Positions 14,159-23,335 are shown, counted from the stretch's first letter. The stretch is DNA of 35,299 bases from Candidatus Gastranaerophilales bacterium (GCA_028689995.1 JAQVCB010000019.1:1-35299); one strand, 5' to 3'. Notes: generated by a model from the sequence alone, not told the origin. Made by a program: numbers and translations.

Positions 14159-16048
14159 TTATTGAATAAAAGCTTTTTCCTGTTTTATTTCGTCAATCAA
14201 TGAAGGAAATCTTGGCGGATAGAGATCATAAAGATATTTATACATAGCATTAATAAGTGTTTCTGTATCCTGACTGTTTATCCATGCTCTTTGTATCTGG
14301 TCTGTCGAGATAAATACACATCTGCAATATTCCCTTATTTGTTCAAGAAAAGCAATCCATGTATCATTATCTTTGAGATTTTTTAGCATGTTATCTGTAT
14401 AAATTTGGTAAGCTGCTTCTATATGTGATTTGGCAAGCTGTCTGTAGCTTTTTGAATGGTCAAGTTTTTCAATGGATGCGCTTATATCAAAACCTTTGTC
14501 CACCCTTAAAATATCAAGACCAAAGTGTAAATAATCAATCCTTATATCAATTAATACTTCAAGAAGTCTTTTTAAACCTTCAAAATAATAACTATCAATT
14601 CTTTCAACACTTCTCATTCTTCTCATAGGATAAAGTTTGTGCAATAGCAGCAAATGATCGGCTATCAGAAAACCATCGAGAAAAGGTCTTTTTTGTCTGT
14701 CTTCGTCAGGTGCCCAACCCCAGTTACAGGCTCTTTTCATCAATCTTAACTGAATAGGCAGTCTTTTTTCTCCAGGGAATTGCATAATCTGATATTCTTC
14801 ATCATTCAGAATTTTTGCCGTAACATCCGCTGTGAGTTCAAAATCGTGAACTTTTAAGAGCCAGTCAAAAAAGCCCGTAAAGAATGATCCCTGCTCCCAG
14901 AATATAAACGGATCTTTTTTAAATATTGAATCTTCATTGGATTTATGGCCTCTGAATTCTCCATAGTCAATCGGAGGATAATGTCCGTCGTACCGGAGTA
15001 AAACTCTAATTTCAGGAGCCCAGCTTATTTTCTTAAAGCCTATTTTAGGAAGATTTTCCTTTTTTACTTCTTTTACATAGCGGTCAATATATTGATCAGG
15101 TGTTACAAAATGGATATTTGCAATATCCATTTCAAGGATTTGTTTCCATGATGCATTTGCTATCTGAAGAGCAAGATCTCCAAAATCCATGAGTTCCAGA
15201 TCCTGAATATACAGTAATAATCCTGAATCAGGAGCAAGATTAATCTGTTCCATTAGGACTTGAGTATATTCGGCTATTGCCTGTTCTTTTGTTATGTTAG
15301 ATTCAAGATATTCTTTGTTTTGATATTCTTCACTGAATACATAATATTGTCCCATTAAAAATCCCTGATTTCTTAATTTGTCTGGATACCATCTTGTAAT
15401 TGGCTTCCATATCAGCTGCGAAACAGGGAAATTTCTTGGCAACGCAAGAAGGTCATGTTTAACTCTGAAAGGTTTAAAAATATAATCCGCATCAGGATCT
15501 GAGAAAGAAAAAACTCCTTTTTCTTCGGTAATATGAGAAAATATTATATATTCCATATCCAGGTTTCTGGCCGCTTTAAGCTTGCTTTCATCTATAGAAC
15601 ATTCCGTAAAAAACATACCACGGTATTTAGGTCTTGGAGCACCCACAATATCGTGAATAAATTGTTCATTTAATTTGACTTCCTCTTCTATTTCATCCTC
15701 GTTCATAAGGCAAACATGTGTATGGTGGGCCATGGTATATAAAGGAGAAATTAAACTCGAAGAATATGCGTCTTTTAACATTGTAAAACTGTCAGGTCTT
15801 ATTCTGCCAAGCTGGAACAAAAGTTCATTACTTATATCGAGAGTAACAGGAGCTTGAAGGTCGCTTGCAAAGTCAATCAAATCTCTGTAAATATTTCTGC
15901 CTTCCTGCATTCTTTTTCTGACATAGTTATCCGCAAGAATTCCCTGTGCAACACGCTGATCAGTAACACTTTTTTGCAACTGTCCCGGCAGATCCCATAT
16001 GGGTTCATGGGCATGAAAAGCCAGAATTACGTATATATCTTTCTTCAT
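14159..16048 (-). CDS. glycoside hydrolase family 57 enzyme (large, divergent)
   Basis: A 629-aa, signal-less GH57 (beta/alpha)7-barrel protein, predicted to act on alpha-glucans such as glycogen. The opening FHAHEPIW (H12, H14) is the family metal/substrate motif. E149 in MFFTECSID is placed as the nucleophile, and D283 in LYIQDLELMDFGD as the acid/base. The C-terminal half (about 380-629) is mostly helical and belongs to no domain I can name. The sugar-cleavage or transfer type (amylase, branching enzyme, 4-alpha-glucanotransferase) is open. GGAACT/AAAGGG precedes the ATG, and a TATAAA about 30 bases upstream lies in the inverted-repeat arm 16075-16176, which probably holds the promoter. 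Confidence 0.85.
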   Translation of the reverse strand: MKKDIYVILAFHAHEPIWDLPGQLQKSVTDQRVAQGILADNYVRKRMQEGRNIYRDLIDFASDLQAPVTLDISNELLFQLGRIRPDSFTMLKDAYSSSLISPLYTMAHHTHVCLMNEDEIEEEVKLNEQFIHDIVGAPRPKYRGMFFTECSIDESKLKAARNLDMEYIIFSHITEEKGVFSFSDPDADYIFKPFRVKHDLLALPRNFPVSQLIWKPITRWYPDKLRNQGFLMGQYYVFSEEYQNKEYLESNITKEQAIAEYTQVLMEQINLAPDSGLLLYIQDLELMDFGDLALQIANASWKQILEMDIANIHFVTPDQYIDRYVKEVKKENLPKIGFKKISWAPEIRVLLRYDGHYPPIDYGEFRGHKSNEDSIFKKDPFIFWEQGSFFTGFFDWLLKVHDFELTADVTAKILNDEEYQIMQFPGEKRLPIQLRLMKRACNWGWAPDEDRQKRPFLDGFLIADHLLLLHKLYPMRRMRSVERIDSYYFEGLKRLLEVLIDIRIDYLHFGLDILRVDKGFDISASIEKLDHSKSYRQLAKSHIEAAYQIYTDNMLKNLKDNDTWIAFLEQIREYCRCVFISTDQIQRAWINSQDTETLINAMYKYLYDLYPPRFPSLIDEIKQEKAFIQ

Positions 16049-16074
16049 TTAAAATCCCTTTCTGGAACTAAAAA

Positions 16075-16176
16075 TTTTTATACCTGTATACAATTGTTTC
16101 AATTAATTGACGTTTTCTTAAATTTTAGTTAGACAAAACTCAATTAAAATATCATTTAACGAAAACTTTTTTGAGG
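16075..16176 (-). repeat. left arm of a long inverted repeat flanking a GH57 gene; carries a probable promoter
   Basis: Read on the minus strand, 16176-16152 matches 17479-17503 at 24 of 25 bases, and the similarity continues through AAGAAAACGTCAATTA and CAATTGT...GGTATAAAA down to about 16075. The TATAAA lies about 30 bases before the ATG at 16048, so this copy is well placed as promoter and leader of the 629-aa GH57 gene. Confidence 0.75.
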
Positions 16177-16185
16177 TGATGTAGA

Positions 16186-17409
16186 CTAACCAAAACTGAG
16201 TTCATTTTCTACTTCAGTAAATTCCTTCATATATTCCTGTTTTAATTTAGTTGCTTTGCCAGATTCCCAATAAATTTTTGCATTTTTAACAATTTTTTCT
16301 TTGAGATCAAAAGCTTTTTTTGTATCTGTTAAATCAAGAGTTTCTTTTAATATATCTATTGAAGAATATAACTGCTCCGCTCCTTTTTTAATCATGCCGG
16401 TATCCCACCATGGTCTTGCGCTTGCCCACCACCATTGACAGCTATGCAATCCTTTATCAAGAAGATCTCTTGCAATTTCATAGTTTTCAGAATTTTTATC
16501 AGTATTATTTAACAGGTCTATAATTAAATATGCCAGTTCCCACTGAAGTTTATGAATTTCATTGCCTGGATAATTCCACTGAGGAAATGGAATGTCTTCT
16601 TTCAGCTCTTTTTCCCATGTACTCCATGAACATGATAGCGGATTTACTTCATTAATTTCCTTATAGTGCCTGAATAATTCAGAAATTGTGCAGGTATTAA
16701 TTAACCCGCTTTCATAAGTCTCACTTAGTAAAAGTTCCTGTCCCGGTCTGTGATGACCGTAAATTTCACCGTCAGTACCTGTTAAAAGATAATAATTTTT
16801 GTTTAAATCGTTTATATCTGCAATAAATTCATTAAATCCCGGGTATTTTCCGTAGGTTAAGCCTGCTGAGAAGTTTCTTTCCTTGAAAAATATAAAAAAG
16901 TTTTCAAGATTTTTAATTTTATAAATTTTATCGTTTTTAACCTGTCCTAATTTTCCGTTAAAGCCAACTTCATCTATAATGATCCATTTATAACCAAGGT
17001 CTTTGATAATTTTAGCTATATGTTCACTGTAACACATCTCTGGAGGGAAAAATCCAGTTGGGCTATAGTTATCACCGAAATATTTTCTGTTTGTCTCGGT
17101 ATTCAGTTCAATCTGTCTTTTAATTTCTTTATCGGGGAGAAGAGGTAATATAGGATGATATTTTGCACTTGCAGTAAATTCGATTCTTCTGTCCTGTGCT
17201 AATTCTTTCAGTCCACCAATTACATCGTCAAATCTATATTTTGCAAACTGTTCTGTCAAACTTGCGTTAATATTTAGTGTAATTTTAGCCTTGTCAAATT
17301 TTTGTAAAATTCTTACAAGAGTCCTGTAACTTTCATTAGTTACTTTTTCAACTATTTCAAAAGTCTGGGTAGGTGGCTGATATATATGAATGAAATTGCT
17401 CCAAAACAT
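16186..17409 (-). CDS. glycoside hydrolase family 57 enzyme (compact)
   Basis: The 407-aa cytosolic protein is a complete GH57 barrel similar to alpha-amylase-type members. It opens with SNFIHIYQPP (the HxYQP version of the family's HQP motif). The putative nucleophile E124 is in FFPPEMCYS and the acid/base D213 in LTGTDGEIYGHHRPG, both matching GH57 conserved regions III and IV. The C-terminal helical part (about 255-400) contains a WW/WW-rich substrate region (SCQWWWASARPWWD). The ATG follows AAGGGG. The gene sits between two outward-facing copies of a long repeat, which sets it apart from its GH57 neighbours. Activity on glycogen or maltodextrin is likely but not certain. Confidence 0.88.
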   Translation of the reverse strand: MFWSNFIHIYQPPTQTFEIVEKVTNESYRTLVRILQKFDKAKITLNINASLTEQFAKYRFDDVIGGLKELAQDRRIEFTASAKYHPILPLLPDKEIKRQIELNTETNRKYFGDNYSPTGFFPPEMCYSEHIAKIIKDLGYKWIIIDEVGFNGKLGQVKNDKIYKIKNLENFFIFFKERNFSAGLTYGKYPGFNEFIADINDLNKNYYLLTGTDGEIYGHHRPGQELLLSETYESGLINTCTISELFRHYKEINEVNPLSCSWSTWEKELKEDIPFPQWNYPGNEIHKLQWELAYLIIDLLNNTDKNSENYEIARDLLDKGLHSCQWWWASARPWWDTGMIKKGAEQLYSSIDILKETLDLTDTKKAFDLKEKIVKNAKIYWESGKATKLKQEYMKEFTEVENELSFG

Positions 17410-17478
17410 TTATTTCCCCTTACTGATATAGATATTGAGATAATGAGGTACAAGACTACAGAAAATCTTTCTGTATTA

Positions 17479-17624
17479 CTTCAAAAAAGTTTTCGTTAAA
17501 TGACATTTCTATTAAACTTTGTCTTGATAAAAGATCAGAATGTCAATTAAGTAGAACTATTGTTTACTTGTATAAAGATTAAGAAAACGTCAATTAGTTA
17601 AAACAATTGTTTACTGGTATAAAA
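17479..17624 (+). repeat. right arm of the long inverted repeat, with an internal tandem duplication
   Basis: Opposite orientation to 16075-16176. The arm begins CTTCAAAAAAGTTTTCGTTA and holds two tandem versions of a 47-bp unit (GTCAATTA...TTGTTTACT-GTATAAA at about 17542-17577 and 17589-17624), where the left arm has one. Each ends in an extended -10-like TG(G)TATAAA that would read to the right. Confidence 0.75.
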
Positions 17625-17812
17625 TCAGACCAGATAATAATCCAATAAATATGCCCGAATCAAAATAGGTAGGTACATATACCAACCTAGTTATTTTTCA
17701 TATACAACCAGCTATTTTTATTAAATATCAGGATAATTTTTAATGTTGATCCAGTTACATACAAGTACACCTTGTCATCAAAGGTGTGCTTGTATTTCAC
17801 CTTTCTGATGTC
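17625..17812 (+). other. non-coding stretch with two hairpins; possible short plus-strand transcript
   Basis: TAGGTAGGTA-CATA-TACCAACCTA (about 17669-17692) is followed by GTTATTTTT. A 15-bp stem with one wobble runs ATACAAGTACACCTT (17759-17773) to 17781-17795. Neither follows a plus-strand gene, but both lie downstream of the -10-like sequences in the repeat arm. No ORF with a ribosome site was found. Confidence 0.35.
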
Positions 17813-17864
17813 GGTTACTGAAAAAATTCTAATTTTTTATGAAAATTGAATTTTTTCAGTAACC
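17813..17864 (-). terminator. 17-bp perfect hairpin abutting the stop codon of the large GH57 gene
   Basis: GGTTACTGAAAAAATTC (17813-17829) pairs perfectly with 17848-17864 around an 18-nt loop. On the minus strand it starts at the base after the TGA stop. The T-run is inside the stem, not after it, so it may act as a transcript-end stabiliser more than as a classical terminator. Confidence 0.55.
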
Positions 17865-20381
17865 TCAATGTTTAATCTCTATATGAGAAAGCTTATTTAG
17901 TTCTATATATCGTTTTTCTACATTAAAATTAAGCTTTGTCCCAAGACTAAGGACTGAAGAAATAAATTTTTGATCCATTTCCTGATTTTTAGATCTTTCC
18001 AGAGATTCAAACAATTCTAAAACCTGATTATAAATTGAATTAAAGAAAATATCCTGAGATTGTGACAAATTAAGATTAAGTCCTAGTTTTTTGGCTAACG
18101 ATAGAGTATTTATAGTATCTTCACATTTTCTAAGTTCCATATTCGCAGCCAGATCTTTAACCATTTCAGTCATATGAAAACTGTAAATCTTTTCTGCAGG
18201 CTCAAGATTTAATGATACTTCAAGTTTTTTAGCCTCTTGATTTATGTCTATTGCTTCTTGTAACAGTTCAGGATTGGCAATATCATCAACATTTGAAATA
18301 ATATCATTGAATGAACGGCTCAAAGAGTATTCTGCGGCAATTTTAAATTCAGACGGTACTTTAAGTCCAAGCTCATTAAGCTGTACCATAGGACCTTTAC
18401 CTTCTAAATACAGATTCTGATAGGTTGATGCAAATTTATCCAGTTGATCTTTTATTAAAATACTGATAATTTTGCGTCTTTCTTCAAGGAATAAATCTTT
18501 AAGAGTAAAGTATTCTCTCCCAAAATATTCGTCAAGACTTCTGATAATTTCTGTCAAAGGTAATGAATGATATTTATTAATTAGATTTTCCTTAATTTTG
18601 TTGTATTCATCAATAGTTGTGAAATTTTTAATTACGCAATGGAAGTCTTCTCCTCCAAAATGAAGCAAAGCAAGCACCATATGATGTTTTTCCAGTGATA
18701 TTTTTGATGTTATTTCAATCTGACCAAGGACAAGAGATGTATTTCCTTTTTTAAATTTCCTGTAATCGAAATTTTTCAGATTATAACAGTATATTTCAGT
18801 TTCTTCATCGTACTCTTCAAATAGAGAACTGATTGCCCAATGACTTACTACCTGTTTGATACTTACAATTGAAGGTTTAACAAATTTTAGATAAATATCC
18901 CTGCCTGTGCCATATTCTGCAATATTACTTTTTGCTTCAAAAAGAATTTCAAGAAATCTTGTTTCAAGGTTATTTTTAGAAAATTCTTCAGCTATTTGCA
19001 TTGCTCTTGCGGCATATTTTAAAATTTGAACAGTTTCAATGCCTGAAATATCTGCAAAAAACCAGCCGCAACTTGTATACATAAGCATTGCCTGTCTTTG
19101 CATTTCAAGAAGTTTCATTACATCATTGATTTCTTTTTCAGATAATTTTTTGACAGATTCGTGTTTCAGAAAATCTCTCATTGTCTGTTCACTTCTGTCT
19201 AATATTATTTCTACATACCTGTTTCGGGTTTTCCATGGATCTTTTAGATATATTCCGGCTTGTTTTTCAAAAACAATAACCAGTTCATCTCTTAGCCAGT
19301 CAAGAGCTTGTCTGAGAGGCTTTCTCCATCTTTGGTTCCAGCCAGGTCTTGCTCCTGTTGAACATCCGCAATTGTCTTCCCATCTTCCAACTCCATGAAA
19401 ACAACTCCAGCTGGATTTTTCTTTAATATCAGCTTCACATTCAGGCGGATTAACGGCTAGAAATTCACCATAATTAGTGATTTTGAACCCAACTTCGGGA
19501 GCACGTCTCTTTAATATATAAGAAAGTGCCATATCACCAAATTTTGTATGATGTCCGTAACTTTCTCCATCTGTTGAAATATGAATAAGCTGGTTTTTAT
19601 AACTTCTTTCAGAAGAAATTCCATCTTTAAGTCTATTTATAAAGTGATCTCCATTATGAAGCAGGCTTTCAAAAGCAACGGCTTTAGAAATAGAACCATC
19701 ATAGAAGAACAAATCAATGTATCTGTCGGTTCCATCTTTCAAATAATATCTATATGCCTGTCCGGGATCAATATTACCCCAGCTTACATCAATCCATGAT
19801 TGATCATTACTGCCTATATGTCTTATTTTTAATGCCTGAAATGGTGATAATATGGTAAATTTAATTCCGCAGTCAACCAGAACTCTCATTGTATTATCAT
19901 CAACAGCTGTTTCTGAGAGCCATATTCCTTCAGGTTTTCTGCCAAAACGATATTGGAAATCTTTTATTCCCCAGATAACTTGAGTATATTTATCTCTTTC
20001 ATTGGCAAGGGGCATAATAATGTGATTGTAAACTTGTGCAATAGCGTTTCCGTGACCGGAATGTTCTTCAAGACTTTCTCTATCAGCTTCTATTATTCGT
20101 TCATATGAATTGGGGGCATGTATTTCAAGCCATGAAAGAAGAGTTGGACCGATATTGAAACTTATTAAAGAATAATTATTTACAATATCAAGTATTTTGT
20201 TATTATGATCAACAATTCTGGAAACTGAATTAGGCGTATAGCATTCATATGCTATTCTTGAGTTCCAGTCATGAAATGGTGCAGCACTATCTTGTAATTC
20301 TATCGATTCCAGCCAGGGATTTTCCCGCGGCGGCTGATAAAAATGCCCGTGTACAACCAAATAATTATTTCTTTCAAGCAT
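17865..20381 (-). CDS. glycoside hydrolase family 57 protein with C-terminal DUF3536-like region
   Basis: The 838-aa cytosolic protein starts with a GH57 domain (about 1-330). VVHGHFYQPP has the family HxYQPP motif. E157 in IWLSETAVD fits the nucleophile and D271 in ISTDGESYGHH the acid/base. The C-terminal 450-500 residues, with WSCFHGVGRWEDNCGC and RPGWNQRWR near the junction, resemble the DUF3536 region found attached to GH57 domains. I chose the ATG at 20381 because TGGAG lies 7 bases upstream; a GTG 18 bases further out has no site. It follows the GT4 gene closely (30 bases), suggesting cotranscription and joint action on alpha-glucans. Exact reaction unknown. Confidence 0.85.
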   Translation of the reverse strand: MLERNNYLVVHGHFYQPPRENPWLESIELQDSAAPFHDWNSRIAYECYTPNSVSRIVDHNNKILDIVNNYSLISFNIGPTLLSWLEIHAPNSYERIIEADRESLEEHSGHGNAIAQVYNHIIMPLANERDKYTQVIWGIKDFQYRFGRKPEGIWLSETAVDDNTMRVLVDCGIKFTILSPFQALKIRHIGSNDQSWIDVSWGNIDPGQAYRYYLKDGTDRYIDLFFYDGSISKAVAFESLLHNGDHFINRLKDGISSERSYKNQLIHISTDGESYGHHTKFGDMALSYILKRRAPEVGFKITNYGEFLAVNPPECEADIKEKSSWSCFHGVGRWEDNCGCSTGARPGWNQRWRKPLRQALDWLRDELVIVFEKQAGIYLKDPWKTRNRYVEIILDRSEQTMRDFLKHESVKKLSEKEINDVMKLLEMQRQAMLMYTSCGWFFADISGIETVQILKYAARAMQIAEEFSKNNLETRFLEILFEAKSNIAEYGTGRDIYLKFVKPSIVSIKQVVSHWAISSLFEEYDEETEIYCYNLKNFDYRKFKKGNTSLVLGQIEITSKISLEKHHMVLALLHFGGEDFHCVIKNFTTIDEYNKIKENLINKYHSLPLTEIIRSLDEYFGREYFTLKDLFLEERRKIISILIKDQLDKFASTYQNLYLEGKGPMVQLNELGLKVPSEFKIAAEYSLSRSFNDIISNVDDIANPELLQEAIDINQEAKKLEVSLNLEPAEKIYSFHMTEMVKDLAANMELRKCEDTINTLSLAKKLGLNLNLSQSQDIFFNSIYNQVLELFESLERSKNQEMDQKFISSVLSLGTKLNFNVEKRYIELNKLSHIEIKH

Positions 20382-20411
20382 TATAAATCTCCAGCCCACT
20401 ATTGTTTTATA

Positions 20412-21695
20412 TTATGTACTACAAAAGGCAGTTGAGCAAGGCTCTTTTTGTAATTTATTAAATAAGATTAAATGATCTTCAATTTCTCTAATTGATAAAA
20501 ACCTTTCTCTAACAAGTTCTTTGCCAGTTTTACCCATATTTTGGGCTATTTCAGGGTTTTGTAAAAGATAAAGGGTTTTTTCAGTTGCTTCTTGTATACT
20601 TGTGACAAGAAAACCATTTTCTCCATCTTTTATCTGGATTTTAATTCCGCCTGCTTTTCCCCCAATAACCGGTTTGCTTTTCCAGAGTCCTTCTGCAACG
20701 GTTAGACCAAAGCCTTCTTTAAGTGATTTTTGAAGTATAACATCAGCGGCGCATTGGAATGCTTTTACTCCAACATCACCTACATTGTGAAAATTGGTAT
20801 AAACATGTATATCAAAATCTTCGCCGGCTTTTCTCATAACACGGTCATAGACTATCCATCCTTCAGGATCATCATGAGCCATACTGCCGACCAGAATAAG
20901 TTGAATCCCTTTAATATCCTTTTTAATATTTCTGTAAACATCTATCACTCCAAGAGGGTCTTTCCATGGGTCAAATCTCGAAACCTGTACTATTATAGGT
21001 CTGTCGGGATCAACATTATAACTGTACATCAGTTTATTAACTTCTTCTTCAGCCATTTCACTGTTTTTAGGGCTTAAAGGATCAATAGAAGGAGGTATAA
21101 ATGTCAGATTATTCAGTTGAACACCATCTTTAACAAATTCATCAAGAGTAAAAATAACCGCATCATATTTTTTCATATATGGATAAAGAAAATTCCATGT
21201 ATCTTGATTTGGTTCAGAAGTGTCTATATGACAGCGCCAAATCCATTTTCCGGTTGGAGCTGTTGTATAATCCAGCATAGCGAGAGGTTGAGGATCATGA
21301 ATAATTATAAAATCATAGTTTTCAACCATCCCTTTTGCATTCTGTTTAACCCCTTCTAGATATATTTTCTTTTGTTCTTCTGATAAAGTTCCAGGATGTC
21401 CCTGCATATTGTTATGAAATGTTTTGGTGACTTCGTAAAATTCCGGTTTAGCATTCATAACATACCAGTCAACATCAAGTCCCAGATTTTGCATGAGGGC
21501 AACCTGCGTTTTTAAAAGTTCTGCAACCCCACCACCGTAGGCTGTTGCGTTTAGATTTAGTAATCTTTTATTTTTGAGTGGTTTTGCAAGTTTTTTAAGT
21601 TTATTTATTCTTTTTTCCCCAACGATAGGAATATAATCATCTATATGTTTGGGGGTAACTCTTACCTGTTGTAGTAAATCTCCTAACTGCGCCAT
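20412..21695 (-). CDS. GT4 glycosyltransferase, trehalose synthase (TreT)-like
   Basis: The 427-aa GT-B fold enzyme closely resembles TreT, which joins NDP-glucose and glucose to make trehalose in one reversible step. Visible marks are LNATAYGGGVAELL (48-61, Gly-rich donor loop), IIHDPQPLAML (131-141), WRCHIDTS (153-160), VSRFDPWKDPLGVI (238-251) and the E-x7-E motif EGFGLTVAE (327-335), all typical of TreT-type GT4 proteins. There is no membrane segment. GGGAGG precedes the ATG. It heads the run of three GH57 genes, consistent with interconversion of glycogen, nucleotide sugar and trehalose. Related GT4 enzymes using other acceptors cannot be ruled out. Confidence 0.8.
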   Translation of the reverse strand: MAQLGDLLQQVRVTPKHIDDYIPIVGEKRINKLKKLAKPLKNKRLLNLNATAYGGGVAELLKTQVALMQNLGLDVDWYVMNAKPEFYEVTKTFHNNMQGHPGTLSEEQKKIYLEGVKQNAKGMVENYDFIIIHDPQPLAMLDYTTAPTGKWIWRCHIDTSEPNQDTWNFLYPYMKKYDAVIFTLDEFVKDGVQLNNLTFIPPSIDPLSPKNSEMAEEEVNKLMYSYNVDPDRPIIVQVSRFDPWKDPLGVIDVYRNIKKDIKGIQLILVGSMAHDDPEGWIVYDRVMRKAGEDFDIHVYTNFHNVGDVGVKAFQCAADVILQKSLKEGFGLTVAEGLWKSKPVIGGKAGGIKIQIKDGENGFLVTSIQEATEKTLYLLQNPEIAQNMGKTGKELVRERFLSIREIEDHLILFNKLQKEPCSTAFCST

Positions 21696-21842
21696 CAGGT
21701 AATCTCCTCCCTGTTTTTACATGTAAATTTATTTGGAGTTTAAACTCTTAATTAATAAAAACAAAATAAGTTCAAAAGCATAATAGCATATTGTCTAAAC
21801 TTTCTGTAATGATAATTATGAGATTGATATATACTAATTTTG

Positions 21843-21884
21843 TATAATTGCAAAAGCTGCCTTTTGGCAGCTTTTGCAATTATA
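21843..21884. terminator. 19-bp perfect hairpin, bidirectional terminator
   Basis: TATAATTGCAAAAGCTGCC (21843-21861) pairs perfectly with 21866-21884 around a 4-nt loop. On the minus strand the stem core GCTGCC-AAAA-GGCAGC is followed by TTTTGC, and it lies 22 bases after the stop of the 21907-22428 gene. Confidence 0.75.
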
Positions 21885-21906
21885 CTCAAGAATTTATTTT
21901 AACGAA

Positions 21907-22428
21907 TTATTTTATTTGGCTGGGTTCTTTTTTGTTGGATACTGTTTTAGTTTTTGAACTTAAAACCTTGATATTATCAACATCTACCCAGGGATCATTG
22001 AGAGCGTTTGAAAATACGTTGCCGGTTAATTCAATTTTATCGCCACTTTCAAGATTAATAAGTTTTTCGGCTTTTTCTCTCTTAATAATTAGTTTTAATT
22101 CAGAAAGAGGAATAGTATTGCTTGTGATGTCGGTACGTTTGATAAGAAAAGAAATATAATTTTTAGATTCTCTCATTGCAGCTTTGTAATCAAGTCCAAG
22201 TGTAGAAAATTTGTCAAAAGTAGCATCTATCTTAATTTTTTTGTTGAGATAATTCTGAGGACTGCCAACGAGATCAAGAGCATTGACTTGCTTATAATTT
22301 ACTGCTTCTGTAGGTTTTATTGTCTGATCTGCAGCTTTTATTGCATGAGATGATAAATTTCCAAATAATATATTTAATGCAATTAATGCAGAAATCCCGA
22401 AAGTTACAAGTTTTGCTCTGTTCTTCAT
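21907..22428 (-). CDS. exported protein, possible OB-fold, unknown function
   Basis: A 173-aa protein from the ATG at 22428, preceded by a GGAGAG ribosome site; an ATG 18 bases upstream overlaps that site and is less likely. The N-terminus KNRAKLVTFGISALIALNIL is a signal peptide or membrane anchor, with likely cleavage after SSHAIKA. The mature part has the order expected of a small beta-barrel: VGSPQNYLNKKIKIDATFDK, YISFLIKRTD, ESGDKIELTGNVF, DPWVDVDNIKVL. This resembles exported nucleic-acid- or ligand-binding OB-like domains, but I cannot name a family. It lies 73 bases after the vWA gene on the same strand. Confidence 0.75.
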   Translation of the reverse strand: MKNRAKLVTFGISALIALNILFGNLSSHAIKAADQTIKPTEAVNYKQVNALDLVGSPQNYLNKKIKIDATFDKFSTLGLDYKAAMRESKNYISFLIKRTDITSNTIPLSELKLIIKREKAEKLINLESGDKIELTGNVFSNALNDPWVDVDNIKVLSSKTKTVSNKKEPSQIK

Positions 22429-22501
22429 ATTTTTATATCTCTCCATAAATATAAACTCATTTTAGTATATCTACATAATATCATCATCTGATTTTAAATT
22501 T

Positions 22502-23272
22502 CTAAAATTTGCCTTTTAATATTTTACCTTCGACTTCTTTATTTACATTCAAACTCTTATTTAAACTGTCAGTAAGCTCATTAGCATCTCTGGCCGAATA
22601 AAATTTACCTTTAGTTGCTAGAGAAGTACATTTAAGCTGACTTACAGCTTCAGGCTCTGATAAATCAAAACCTATAGCGTCAATTTTTAAATCAACCCCT
22701 TTTTTAACCAGTTCTAACGCATAATCACATGGGCTTCCATCACAGGTTTCCATTCCATCGCTGACAAGAATAATTCGTTTTTTGCCCTGAAGTCCTATAA
22801 AATCCTGATCAACAGCCTGCTGTATTGAATAAGAAATAGGAGTCATCCCGACAGGTTTAATTCCCATGAGAATATTGCGGATTATAGTCTGATTGTTATG
22901 TCCTATGGGAACTTTTAATTCTGAAGCTCTGCATGCATTAAGTCCTAAAATACCCATTTTATGGCCATAAATCCTGAGTCCAATATAAGAATTTCCTGAT
23001 GTTTGACTTAGAACCTGATTTATAACCCTCTTTGCAATATCAATTTTCTTCTCACCATTAATTTTATCATTCATGCTGTATGAACTATCCAGAATTATAA
23101 GGATATTTTCCCTGTTTTCGTATAAATTATTAGTCTGTACACTGTTATAAAAAGGCGTCGATTGCTTTAAATTGTAGGGTGTTTGATAATTCGACTGAGA
23201 TTTTACAACCGGCGCTTGAAACAAAAAGATTGTCAGGAATAATAAAATTAAGAAAAATCCATATCTTTGCAA
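22502..23272 (-). CDS. exported von Willebrand factor A-domain protein
   Basis: A 256-aa protein with a signal peptide (FFLILLFLTIFLFQAPVVKS) and a single vWA domain (about 65-235), a metal-dependent protein-binding fold. The MIDAS motif is complete: DSSYS in ILIILDSSYSMND, Thr in GMTPIS, and Asp in LVSDGMETC. Extra Cys residues (NACRAS, ETCDGSPC, KCTS) suggest disulfides outside the cytoplasm. I chose the TTG at 23272 because AGGAGG lies 7 bases upstream. A longer reading to 23368 would run into the divergent nitroreductase gene and place 32 non-signal-like residues before the signal peptide. Confidence 0.82.
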   Translation of the reverse strand: MQRYGFFLILLFLTIFLFQAPVVKSQSNYQTPYNLKQSTPFYNSVQTNNLYENRENILIILDSSYSMNDKINGEKKIDIAKRVINQVLSQTSGNSYIGLRIYGHKMGILGLNACRASELKVPIGHNNQTIIRNILMGIKPVGMTPISYSIQQAVDQDFIGLQGKKRIILVSDGMETCDGSPCDYALELVKKGVDLKIDAIGFDLSEPEAVSQLKCTSLATKGKFYSARDANELTDSLNKSLNVNKEVEGKILKGKF

Positions 23273-23335
23273 CACATGTCCTCCTGATTTAATATTATTT
23301 ACATTATAATTCAAAACCCGAAAAAGGAGATTTAT

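Noticed and set aside
17542-17624. Start of a CRISPR array
   Set aside because: Only two diverged tandem 47-bp units, no unique spacers and no cas genes; a third copy is inverted 1.5 kb away.
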